DNA of 6,093 nucleotides from Dehalococcoidales bacterium (lineage in GTDB: Bacteria; Chloroflexota; Dehalococcoidia; Dehalococcoidales; UBA5760), in contig JAQUOC010000082.1 in NCBI GenBank assembly GCA_028717305.1, positions 1-6,093 on the forward strand, in the 5' to 3' direction. This document shows positions 1 through 6,093 of this stretch, in pieces. Each line of letters begins with the position of its first letter. The first letter of the stretch is position 1. The position numbers and the translations under genes are program-made. The notes beneath the pieces were generated by a model. It was not told the DNA's origin. It ran no database searches and worked only from the letters and a program-made list of their open reading frames with translations.

Positions 1-1
1 T

Positions 2-922
2 ATCGTGGTTAGCGATAGTGAGGTTAGTGCAGAGTTAAAGATGAATGATCCCCCTCTGGGTAACGAATATCGTAACCTGGTCAGGGGTGATATGTTACGT
101 AGTAAGTTCCTTGACGAATATTTCGAGAAAGAGGTACCGCAGTTTGCCGAGCAGAGACAGATTATGGCGATGTTCCTCGAGAGCGAGGGCCGGGCAGCTA
201 TGGTCAGGAAGATGCTTGAGGCTGGCGAAGATTTTGCCGAACTGGCCGGTGAGTTTTCCCTGGACAGCCTTAACTTGACTGAGGATGACCAGGCCGGTTG
301 GTACCCGGCGGAAATTCTGTCGGAAGGGCTGGGGCTTGGTGTGGTTGAGGACTACGTCTTCGCTGCCGGGGTTGGGCTGAGCGGGCCGGTTTATGACGAC
401 ACCGGGACTAAAGACTTCGGCTATTGGCTGGTCAAGCTGGTGGAGAAAGATGAGGATGAGCAGGGTGAACTGTTTAATGTTCAGGTAATGCTGTTGGGCA
501 GTGAGGAAGAGGCGCGGGAAGTGATAGACCGGTTGGAGCCCGGGGCTGGTGGTGACTTTGCCGAAATAGCCGGCGAGCTTTCTCAGGACGCCGTCTCGAA
601 AGAAGACGGCGGTGATTTGGGCTGGCTCGATCCTGAAGAGATACCTGCGCCCTTTGCTGATTTTGTTCTGGCCGCTGAACCGGGGGTGCTGAGTGAGCCG
701 ATAAAGGATGATACGGTTGTCACCAAGGGCGGCTACTGGTTGATTGATGTCCTGGACATTGAGGACGGCAGGCAGATTTCGGAGAGCGACAGGGAGTTTC
801 TGAAGGGTATGGCTCTCGATGAGTGGATTTCTTCGTTATGGGATGATCCGGCGAATGTAGTGGAAAGCTACCTGGATGATGAAAAAATGACCTGGGCGAT
901 AGATAGGGCTGTCGGTAGTTGA
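2..922 (+). CDS. SurA/PpiC-like foldase with two parvulin-type domains (5' partial)
   Basis: This is the C-terminal 306 residues of a peptidyl-prolyl isomerase/chaperone-like protein. The frame is open to the left edge, and the first residues (IVVSDSEVSAEL) look like the interior of a SurA N-terminal chaperone domain, so the GTG at 5 is probably not the start; signal peptide and true start lie outside the window. Numbering from base 2, two parvulin-like domains follow at about 52-150 and 158-256. Each has the family's 'GxDFAExAGExS' helix (76-86, 184-194); the second also has GGDLGW (203-208) and a GYW strand. The tail (271-306) resembles the final helix of SurA-like proteins. Conserved parvulin histidines are replaced: the first-strand 'RHI' position reads QVM (161-163), and the 'GYHI' position reads GYW (W142, W246). 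Chaperone activity is therefore more likely than strong prolyl isomerase activity. Family members are normally exported or membrane-anchored, which cannot be checked here. The hom gene starts 18 bases downstream. The family call is fairly secure; the activity is inferred. Confidence 0.8.
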   Translation: MVVSDSEVSAELKMNDPPLGNEYRNLVRGDMLRSKFLDEYFEKEVPQFAEQRQIMAMFLESEGRAAMVRKMLEAGEDFAELAGEFSLDSLNLTEDDQAGWYPAEILSEGLGLGVVEDYVFAAGVGLSGPVYDDTGTKDFGYWLVKLVEKDEDEQGELFNVQVMLLGSEEEAREVIDRLEPGAGGDFAEIAGELSQDAVSKEDGGDLGWLDPEEIPAPFADFVLAAEPGVLSEPIKDDTVVTKGGYWLIDVLDIEDGRQISESDREFLKGMALDEWISSLWDDPANVVESYLDDEKMTWAIDRAVGS

Positions 923-940
923 ACTGGGGGTGTCGAGACG

Positions 941-2245
941 ATGGAAAGGGATAGCGTCGGGGTTGGTATACTGGGGCTGGGGGTGATTGCCGGACAGGTT
1001 GCCCGGGTTCTGCGTGATAAGGCCGGGGTCTTGGCTGATCAGGTCGGCTGTCCTCTTGTCTTGCATAAGGTAAAGGTGCTGCCCGATGATCTCAGCCGTC
1101 CGCAGGTAAAGGAGATGGGGGCTCATTTCTTTACCACCGATGATGAAGAGTTTTTTACCTCACCCGGGATAGATATCGTTGTCGAAGCCATCGGGGGTGA
1201 GCATCCGGCCCTGGAGTATTTGACCCGGGCGCTTGGTAACGGTAAGCATGTTGTTACCTCCAACAAAGAAGTTATTGCCAAGCATGGGGCTGAGCTTCTG
1301 AAACTGGCAGACCAGAATGGGGTGGTGCTGCGTTATGAAGCTAGTGTTGGTGGGGGTATACCCCTGATTTCCCGTTTCCGTTACGACCTGGTGGCTAACC
1401 GGATAGAAGGTATCTATGCGATTATCAACGGGACGACCAACTATATCCTGACCCGGATGGCTGGAGAGGGCGCGGACTTTTCTTCAGTTCTGGCCAGGGC
1501 TCAAGATTTGGGCTATGCCGAAGCTAATCCGGAGAATGATATCGAGGGGATAGACGCTGCCTATAAACTGGCTATTCTGGCCTCGCTGGCGTTCCACACC
1601 GAGGTCAGACCTGATGATATCTATCACGAAGGGATTTCACGACTATCCAGCCGTGATTTCCAGTATGCCCGGGAGCTCGGTTTCGCTATCAAGCTGCTTG
1701 CCATTGCTAAAGAGAGTGACGGAGTGGTTGAGGTCCGGGTGCACCCGGCCTTTATACCGGAAGACTCTCTTCTGGCTAAGGTCAACGGTGTCTATAACGC
1801 TGTTCTGGTTGAGGGGGACCTGGTTGATAAAGTCCTTTTCTTCGGTCAGGGTGCGGGGCCGCTGCCTACCTCCAGCGCTGTAATAGCTGATGTTGTCTCG
1901 GCGGCGCAGGATGTCCTGCGTGGTATTAGCGGCGGAGCCAGGTGGGAGTTTGGCCCTGGTAGGGTGATCAAACCCATGTCTGATATTGAAACCAGCTACT
2001 ATCTCCGGCTCAATATTGTTGACCGGCCTGGTATCCTGGCCCAGATTGCCAGGGCCCTGGGTGACCGTCAGATCAGTATTTCCTCTGCCATCCAGAAGCT
2101 GGCTGACCGGGTGGCTCAGACCGCTGAAATTGTTATTATTACCTATCCTGCTCTGGAAAAATCGATGCAATCGGCGCTCGGAGAGTTAGCCCGGTTATCC
2201 GGGGTAAAGGAAGTAAGCAACTTAGTTCGGGTGGAGGCTTTATAA
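941..2245 (+). CDS. hom: Homoserine dehydrogenase with C-terminal ACT domain
   Basis: Reduces aspartate-4-semialdehyde to homoserine with NAD(P)H in the cytoplasm, the branch point to threonine and methionine. The 434-residue length is typical of monofunctional Hom; there is no aspartate kinase fusion. An N-terminal Rossmann fold begins with GLGVIAG (12-18). TSNKE (106-110) supplies the conserved Lys109. NGTTNYIL (163-170) and GYAEANPENDIEGIDAAYKLA-type sequence (191-211) are family signatures; by alignment to the yeast enzyme Glu194, Asp200, Asp205 and Lys209 match the substrate and catalytic residues. An ACT domain (about 353-430, with NIVDRPGILAQIA) suggests allosteric control, typically by threonine. 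The ATG at 941 is preceded by a G-rich GGGGGTG (926-932) at 8 bases and leaves only a few residues before the first beta strand, as expected. thrC follows after 10 bases. Oddities are Ala17 in place of the third glycine of the nucleotide loop and Asn196 where many homologues have Asp. Identification is very secure. Confidence 0.97.
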   Translation: MERDSVGVGILGLGVIAGQVARVLRDKAGVLADQVGCPLVLHKVKVLPDDLSRPQVKEMGAHFFTTDDEEFFTSPGIDIVVEAIGGEHPALEYLTRALGNGKHVVTSNKEVIAKHGAELLKLADQNGVVLRYEASVGGGIPLISRFRYDLVANRIEGIYAIINGTTNYILTRMAGEGADFSSVLARAQDLGYAEANPENDIEGIDAAYKLAILASLAFHTEVRPDDIYHEGISRLSSRDFQYARELGFAIKLLAIAKESDGVVEVRVHPAFIPEDSLLAKVNGVYNAVLVEGDLVDKVLFFGQGAGPLPTSSAVIADVVSAAQDVLRGISGGARWEFGPGRVIKPMSDIETSYYLRLNIVDRPGILAQIARALGDRQISISSAIQKLADRVAQTAEIVIITYPALEKSMQSALGELARLSGVKEVSNLVRVEAL

Positions 2246-2255
2246 TAGAGTAGCA

Positions 2256-3308
2256 ATGAAAAACGGAGTGCTAGCCAGATATAGAGACTATTTACCGGTT
2301 ACCCCTGATACACCGCTTTTCTCATTAGGCGAGGGGGATACCCCGCTGGTCAGGTGTCCGTCTCTGGAGAAAGAGACTGGCTGCGGGGAGCTCTATTTTA
2401 AGCTGGAAGGGTGTCAGCCTACCGGTTCCTTTAAGGACCGGGGCATGGTTGTCGCGGTGGCCAAGGCGATGGAGGCCGGCAGCCAGGCTGTAATGTGCGC
2501 TTCTACCGGTAACACCAGCGCCTCGGCGGCGGCCTATGCCGCCTATCTCGGAATTGAGGCTATTATTGTGGTACCCAAGGGTAAAATCACGATGGGTAAG
2601 CTGGCTCAGGCTGTCGTCTACGGGGCTAAGATAGTTGCTATTGATGGTAATTTTGACCAGGCCCTGACTATCGTAAGAAGTCTTACCGACAGGCATCCGG
2701 TTACCCTGGTGAACTCGGTCAATCCCAACCGTATCGAGGGCCAGAAAACGGCTGCCTTCGAGGTTGTTGATAACCTGGGGGATGCGCCGGACTACCTTTT
2801 TATCCCGGTGGGGAACGCCGGGAATATTACCGCCTACTGGAAAGGTTTTGTGGAATACTTCGGATTGGGTAAGGTGAAGGCTAAACCCAGGATGATGGGT
2901 TTTCAGGCTGAAGGTGCTGCCCCTATTGTCCGGGGATATCCTGTTAAGGAGCCGCAAACCGTCGCTACCGCGATACGAATCGGTAATCCGGCGAGTTGGC
3001 AAAAGGCGGTGGCGGCTCGTGATGAGTCCGGGGGAATTATCGATATGGTCAGCGACGATGAGATCTTGGCGGCTTACCGGCTCATGGCGGCTAAGGGGGG
3101 CATATTCGGTGAGCCGGCTTCGGCAGCTCCCCTGGCCGGTCTAATCAAGCTCTATCGTTGTGGAATGGACTTTTCGCAGAAGAGGGTGGTCTGTGTGGTG
3201 ACCGGTAGTGGCCTTAAGGACCCTGATAATGCGCTAAAAAGCGCAGAGCCCTTCCTTGAGCTGCCGGCTGACCTGACTGCTGTGGAACGGGCTTTGGGTT
3301 GGGGCTAA
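2256..3308 (+). CDS. thrC: Threonine synthase (PLP-dependent, short form)
   Basis: Converts O-phosphohomoserine to L-threonine plus phosphate, the last step of threonine synthesis. The 350-residue length fits the short, thermophile/Bacillus-type class rather than the longer E. coli-type enzyme. SFKDRG (58-63) carries the PLP-binding Lys60. STGNTSASAA (83-92) is the substrate/PLP asparagine loop, PVGNAGN (184-190) is the loop that holds the PLP phosphate, and TGSGLKD (316-322) near the C terminus contacts the pyridine nitrogen. The N-terminal LGEGDTPLVR (24-33) is also characteristic. The ATG at 2256 lies 10 bases after the hom stop; no strong Shine-Dalgarno is visible close to it (only AGAG-like bases, with a GGAGG farther upstream inside the end of hom), so translation may depend partly on hom. 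Homoserine kinase, which makes its substrate, is absent from the window. Other fold-type II PLP enzymes (threonine dehydratase, cysteine synthase) are less likely given the N-terminal motif and the hom neighbour. Confidence 0.96.
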   Translation: MKNGVLARYRDYLPVTPDTPLFSLGEGDTPLVRCPSLEKETGCGELYFKLEGCQPTGSFKDRGMVVAVAKAMEAGSQAVMCASTGNTSASAAAYAAYLGIEAIIVVPKGKITMGKLAQAVVYGAKIVAIDGNFDQALTIVRSLTDRHPVTLVNSVNPNRIEGQKTAAFEVVDNLGDAPDYLFIPVGNAGNITAYWKGFVEYFGLGKVKAKPRMMGFQAEGAAPIVRGYPVKEPQTVATAIRIGNPASWQKAVAARDESGGIIDMVSDDEILAAYRLMAAKGGIFGEPASAAPLAGLIKLYRCGMDFSQKRVVCVVTGSGLKDPDNALKSAEPFLELPADLTAVERALGWG

Positions 3309-3319
3309 AGAAATAGCTT

Positions 3320-3325
3320 AGAGGA
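3320..3325 (+). promoter_or_regulatory. Ribosome binding site of folE
   Basis: AGAGGA lies 4 bases before the ATG at 3330. It supports that start and independent ribosome entry on folE in the 21-base gap after thrC. Confidence 0.6.
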
Positions 3326-3329
3326 ATCA

Positions 3330-3920
3330 ATGAGGAAGGCAGTGTTTGACTCGGATAAAATTCAGGCGGCGGTAGTTTCCATTATTGAGGCTATCGGAGA
3401 GGACCCGCAGCGTGAGGGCCTGGTGGGTACTCCCCGCCGTGTCGCCGAGATGTATGCCGAGCTATTCAAGGGAATGGGTGTGGACCCCAGGGAAGTGCTC
3501 ACGGTAAGCTTCGAAGAGGGACACCGGGAAATGATCATCCTCAAGGACATCCCGTTCTATTCCATGTGTGAGCATCACCTGTTGCCCTTTTACGGTCTGG
3601 CTCATATCGGCTATATCCCAAATGCCGGGGGAAGCGTAGTCGGTGCTAGTAAACTGGCCAGAGTCGTCGAGATTGTAGCCCAGCGCCTGCAGCTTCAGGA
3701 GAGGATGACCTCTCAGATTGCCGATGCTATTGCCGACGGGATTGACGCCAAGGGAGTGGCTGTGGTCCTCCAGGCGGAACATATGTGTATGGTTATGCGT
3801 GGTATCAAGAAGCCGGGCAGTAATATGGTAACCTCGGGGCTGCGGGGCATATTCCGTACTGATCCCAAGACTAGGGCCGAGTTTTTTTCTCTGATTCGAA
3901 GTAAGTCTCCTGTCGAATAG
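3330..3920 (+). CDS. folE: GTP cyclohydrolase I (type IA)
   Basis: Converts GTP to 7,8-dihydroneopterin triphosphate, the first step of tetrahydrofolate (and other pterin) synthesis; the family forms a homodecamer in the cytoplasm. The 196-residue length is typical. The zinc site is complete: Cys80 and His83 in SMCEHHLLPF (78-87) and Cys153 in EHMCMVMRG (150-158). His82 and His151 match the catalytic histidines of the E. coli enzyme. EGLVGTPRRVAEMY (29-42), GASKLARVVEI (105-115) and the C-terminal SGLRGIF (169-175) are further signatures. The start at 3330 is supported by an AGAGGA ribosome site just upstream. It is the last gene of the rightward cluster, 21 bases after thrC, and its stop lies 10 bases from the stop of the convergent yjbQ gene. 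Its position behind two threonine genes is likely operon packing rather than a shared pathway. Identification is very secure. Confidence 0.97.
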   Translation: MRKAVFDSDKIQAAVVSIIEAIGEDPQREGLVGTPRRVAEMYAELFKGMGVDPREVLTVSFEEGHREMIILKDIPFYSMCEHHLLPFYGLAHIGYIPNAGGSVVGASKLARVVEIVAQRLQLQERMTSQIADAIADGIDAKGVAVVLQAEHMCMVMRGIKKPGSNMVTSGLRGIFRTDPKTRAEFFSLIRSKSPVE

Positions 3921-3930
3921 GCAGGTTCGG

Positions 3931-4347
3931 TCACTCACCCATGATCTGTAGTATCACCCGTCTCGAGCGGGGCCGGTTATCGAAATCGACCAGGACTATC
4001 TGCTGCCAGGTACCTACCATTAGCCTATTATTGTTGAAAGGGACTGTCAGCGAGGCCCCCAGCAGTGAAGCACGGACGTGCGAGTAGCCGTTGCCGTCGC
4101 CCCAGCGGCGGTCATGGGCGTAGGTGATATCTTTGGGGACGATTCGCTCCCACATACCCTGCAGATCGGCCAGTACTCCGGACTCGAACTCGATGGTGGT
4201 CAGGCCGGCTGTTGAGCCGGCGACAAATATCGTGACAATGCCATCAGTCATCCCGGCCCTGACTACTTCCTGCTCTATGTCGGGTGTTATATCGACGATA
4301 TCACATTCACCTCTGGTATTAAGAGTAATCTCACTGGTTACTATCAT
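3931..4347 (-). CDS. yjbQ: YjbQ/UPF0047 family protein (possible secondary thiamine-phosphate synthase)
   Basis: A 138-residue protein of the YjbQ/UPF0047 (TIGR00149) family, full length for the family. Signatures are GSTAGLTTIEFE (44-55), WGDGNGYSHVRASLLG (82-97) with His90, and GTWQQIVLVDFDNRPRSRRV (112-131). Family members are small, compact, trimeric, probably metal-binding proteins; E. coli YjbQ can supply weak thiamine-phosphate synthase activity in thiE mutants, but the physiological role is not settled. Where E. coli-like members have HTSA at the first motif this one has GSTA, a variant I believe is common in thermophile and archaeal members. It is the last visible gene of the leftward cluster, 53 bases after pyrK, and has its own strong AGGAG site 8 bases before the ATG. 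No membrane segment or signal peptide is seen. Family assignment is secure; function is not. Confidence 0.9.
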   Translation of the reverse strand: MIVTSEITLNTRGECDIVDITPDIEQEVVRAGMTDGIVTIFVAGSTAGLTTIEFESGVLADLQGMWERIVPKDITYAHDRRWGDGNGYSHVRASLLGASLTVPFNNNRLMVGTWQQIVLVDFDNRPRSRRVILQIMGE

Positions 4348-4400
4348 GTCTCTGACTCCTGTTGTACAATATCTGGTTTTTCTCAGTTCCTCGGCCCCTG
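4348..4400. other. 53-base gap between pyrK and yjbQ
   Basis: This is the longest non-coding gap in the window. Apart from the yjbQ ribosome site I see no clear promoter pair, riboswitch or hairpin terminator, so yjbQ is probably read through from pyrK. An 8-base palindrome TTGTACAA (4362-4369) is present but can easily occur by chance. Confidence 0.5.
4356..4360 (-). promoter_or_regulatory. Ribosome binding site of yjbQ
   Basis: On the minus strand this reads AGGAG, 8 bases before the ATG at 4347. It is a near-ideal Shine-Dalgarno and fixes the yjbQ start. Confidence 0.75.
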
Positions 4401-5183
4401 TCAGTCCGGAATCATTTCGTCCCAGATGATACCATCCAGTTCAAATACCGGCCCGTCCTGGCAAACCTGCTTCAGGCCGCTTCTCGTTCTCACCGTGCAG
4501 GCGTAGCAGACCCCCAGCCCGCAGCCCATCCTCATCTCCAGGGAGATCTGGATAGGTTTCCCTTCGAGGCCGAGCCCTCGCTTTCTCTGCACCATCTCAC
4601 GGTACATTGCGGTGGGTCCGCAGGCAAAGATCTGGTCGGCGCTGTCAGCGTGGTCCGGCAGCAGTTCTGAGACGTACCCTTGATAACCCTGTGTCCCGTC
4701 TTCAGTGGCGGTGACAAGGGTAACTCCCCGGGGCAGGAGTTCCTCGGGGAGAAGCTGGGCGGCAGACCTGGCTCCAACAAGCAGGGTTACCCTTTTCTCG
4801 TGCTTAAGTGCTATATCGGCAAGATATACCAGTGGCACGATACCCATACCGCCCGCTATCAGCAGGATTTGTCTGGATTCGGTGTAGATGGTGAAACCGT
4901 TGCCCAGCGGGCCGAGCAGGTCTATAGGCTCATCCTTTTGACGTTGGGATAACCAGCGGGTGCCTTTACCTACCGTATTGAACAAAAGAGCCAGCCCATC
5001 GCCGTCTATCCGGTGTATGCTGAGGGGACGTCGCAGCGGCAGCTCATTGTCTTCACCACAGCGCACCATGACAAACTGCCCCGGCTTGGCTCCGGAGGCT
5101 ACATGGAGAGACCGGAGCCAGAGGAGATAAGTCCCGGGCATTGCTTCTCTGCTTGAGATGATGGCGGCCGGGTACTGCTTCAT
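4401..5183 (-). CDS. pyrK: Dihydroorotate dehydrogenase electron transfer subunit
   Basis: PyrK carries FAD and a [2Fe-2S] cluster and passes electrons from the class 1B dihydroorotate dehydrogenase (PyrD) to NAD+ in UMP synthesis. From the chosen start it has 260 residues, normal for the family. RRPLSIHR (51-58) is the FAD-binding motif, GPLGNGF (91-97) follows it, GGMGIVPL (111-118) and FACGP (186-190) form the NAD site, and Cys221, Cys226, Cys229 and Cys241 are the four iron-sulfur ligands in the CGLGVCYAC...C arrangement. An in-frame ATG at 5201 would add six residues (MGKGTV) but has no ribosome site. The ATG at 5183 has AAGGA 6 bases upstream and forms an ATGA overlap with the pyrC stop, so I prefer it. 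PyrD is not in the window and is expected elsewhere. The main alternative, another ferredoxin-reductase-like flavoprotein such as a sulfide dehydrogenase subunit, is made unlikely by direct coupling to pyrC. Confidence 0.93.
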   Translation of the reverse strand: MKQYPAAIISSREAMPGTYLLWLRSLHVASGAKPGQFVMVRCGEDNELPLRRPLSIHRIDGDGLALLFNTVGKGTRWLSQRQKDEPIDLLGPLGNGFTIYTESRQILLIAGGMGIVPLVYLADIALKHEKRVTLLVGARSAAQLLPEELLPRGVTLVTATEDGTQGYQGYVSELLPDHADSADQIFACGPTAMYREMVQRKRGLGLEGKPIQISLEMRMGCGLGVCYACTVRTRSGLKQVCQDGPVFELDGIIWDEMIPD

Positions 5184-6093
5184 AACGGTTCCTTTCCCCA
5201 TTCTGTTGATGACCCCGTCCTTCGAACCTTAATTGAGCCGTCCTGGTAGACCAGTCTGCCCTGCACGATGGTTGCCAGCACCTTTCCCTTCAACCTTGCC
5301 CCTTTGAGGGGGGTGTTCCTGCCCTTTGAGACAAAGGAGCTGGAGTCCACTATCCACTCCATGTCCGGATCGAAGATGGTCACGTCGGCGGGAGCCCCGA
5401 TATCCAGGGTGCCCAGCCTGCCGTGCCTGTCGCCGATAATCCGGGCCGGTTCCCGGGTAAGCCTTGCGATCAGGGTGGTCAGGGATAGTTCTCCTTTGTG
5501 CACCAGGCCCAGCAGGCTGCCTAGAGCGGTCTCCAGACCGCTGATGCCGAATGGAACCAGGGCAAATCCGCCGAGTTTGTCGGTCTCGGTATGAGGAGCG
5601 TGGTCGGTGGCGATGATGTCAATTACGTTATCCTTGAGTCCCTCTAATAGGGCCATGGTGTCCTGCGTGGTTCTCAGGGGCGGGTTTACCTTGGCGTTGG
5701 TATCATATCCCCTGACCTTCTCCTCGGTTAGAGTCAGGTGATGCGGTGTGACCTCGGCGGTAACTCTTATCCCCCTGTCTTTGGCGCGGCGAATAAGCTC
5801 GACGGAGCCTTCGCTGGAGACGTGGGCGATGTGCAACCGCCCCCCGGTAAGCCGGGCCAGGATCAGGTCGCGGGCGATCATGATCTCCTCGGCGGCGGCC
5901 GGTATCCCCGGCAGCCCCAGTTCGGCGGAGAGGGCACTCTCATTCATCAGACCACCCCTGCTGAGGGTGGTATCCTCGCAGTGGTCGATAATGGGCAGCC
6001 CCGAGCTTAAACTGCACTCCAGCGCCTGACGCATCAGTCGGGAGGTTGCTACCGGGCTGCCGTCGTCACTGAATCCTACCACCCCGGCTTTGG
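5180..6093 (-). CDS. pyrC: Dihydroorotase, class I (5' partial)
   Basis: Catalyses the reversible cyclisation of N-carbamoyl-aspartate to dihydroorotate, the third step of pyrimidine synthesis. The frame runs off the right edge, so the visible 303 residues lack roughly the first 120-130, including the HxH metal-binding motif; the GTG at 6082 lies within the conserved KAGVVGFSDDG stretch and is not the start. Numbering from base 6091, FSDDG (7-11) holds the metal-ligand Asp of the class I family, HCED (37-40) and HIAHVS (87-92) hold metal-ligand histidines, TPHH (115-118) is conserved, and TDHAPH (162-167) carries the catalytic Asp163. SKGRNTPLKG near the C terminus and the closing LKGKVLATIVQG strand are typical of PyrC and help separate it from allantoinase and hydantoinase. 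Its stop overlaps the pyrK start by four bases (ATGA). All visible active-site residues are present, so it looks functional. Confidence 0.95.
   Translation of the reverse strand, partial: KAGVVGFSDDGSPVATSRLMRQALECSLSSGLPIIDHCEDTTLSRGGLMNESALSAELGLPGIPAAAEEIMIARDLILARLTGGRLHIAHVSSEGSVELIRRAKDRGIRVTAEVTPHHLTLTEEKVRGYDTNAKVNPPLRTTQDTMALLEGLKDNVIDIIATDHAPHTETDKLGGFALVPFGISGLETALGSLLGLVHKGELSLTTLIARLTREPARIIGDRHGRLGTLDIGAPADVTIFDPDMEWIVDSSSFVSKGRNTPLKGARLKGKVLATIVQGRLVYQDGSIKVRRTGSSTEWGKEPL
5189..5195 (-). promoter_or_regulatory. Ribosome binding site of pyrK, deciding its start
   Basis: On the minus strand this reads AAAGGAA, ending 5 bases before the ATG at 5183 and located inside the last codons of pyrC. 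The upstream in-frame ATG at 5201 has no comparable site, so this element favours the 260-residue PyrK and the 4-base overlap. Confidence 0.65.

Noticed and set aside
232..578. Near-repeat of DNA at 232-255 and 555-578
   Set aside because: It encodes the equivalent helix of the two parvulin domains, so it is explained by an old domain duplication rather than a mobile or recent repeat.
2241..2246. Perfect TATAAT hexamer just before thrC, resembling a -10 promoter box
   Set aside because: It is formed by the last Leu codon, the stop codon of hom and the next base; no reasonable -35 element lies 16-18 bases upstream, and the 10-base gap favours co-transcription with hom.
2325..3002. Long minus-strand open frame (225 codons) opposite thrC
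   Set aside because: Its product has no recognisable motif, and the opposite strand encodes a complete threonine synthase with all active-site motifs; it is a codon-bias shadow.
3462..3938. Minus-strand open frame (158 codons) opposite folE and overlapping the yjbQ end
   Set aside because: It is antisense to a fully conserved GTP cyclohydrolase I, shows no family features, and would overlap yjbQ on the same strand.
4362..4369. Palindrome TTGTACAA between pyrK and yjbQ as a possible operator
   Set aside because: Eight bases is too short to be significant, and no second copy or associated promoter was seen.

Overview
This window is dense, ordinary bacterial chromosome. It carries seven protein genes, with only about 110 non-coding bases between them. 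No RNA genes, mobile elements, CRISPR arrays or long repeats were seen. The mix of a SurA/PpiC-like foldase, a short-form threonine synthase, a class I dihydroorotase and a PyrK subunit, together with moderately GC-rich codon use, would fit a Chloroflexi (Dehalococcoidia-like) genome. That placement is an inference from protein style, not something the sequence proves.

The left half (about 1-3920) is a rightward cluster. It holds the C-terminal part of a foldase with two parvulin-type domains, homoserine dehydrogenase (hom), threonine synthase (thrC) and GTP cyclohydrolase I (folE). Gaps are 18, 10 and 21 bases, so these genes are probably co-transcribed. Hom and ThrC catalyse the first and last steps of the homoserine-to-threonine branch; homoserine kinase, the step between them, is not in the window. 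FolE starts pterin/folate synthesis and has no obvious link to threonine.

The right half (3931-6093) is a leftward cluster, in transcription order pyrC (5' end outside the window), pyrK and a YjbQ/UPF0047-family gene. pyrC and pyrK overlap by four bases (ATGA), which is typical of translational coupling. PyrC and PyrK serve consecutive steps of de novo UMP synthesis. PyrK's catalytic partner PyrD is not visible here.

The two clusters converge, with folE and yjbQ stop codons only 10 bases apart and no recognisable hairpin terminator between them. I found no convincing new biological system. The points most worth a second look are the loss of the usual parvulin histidines in both foldase domains, the altered Rossmann loop of Hom, and the YjbQ gene riding in the pyrimidine operon.
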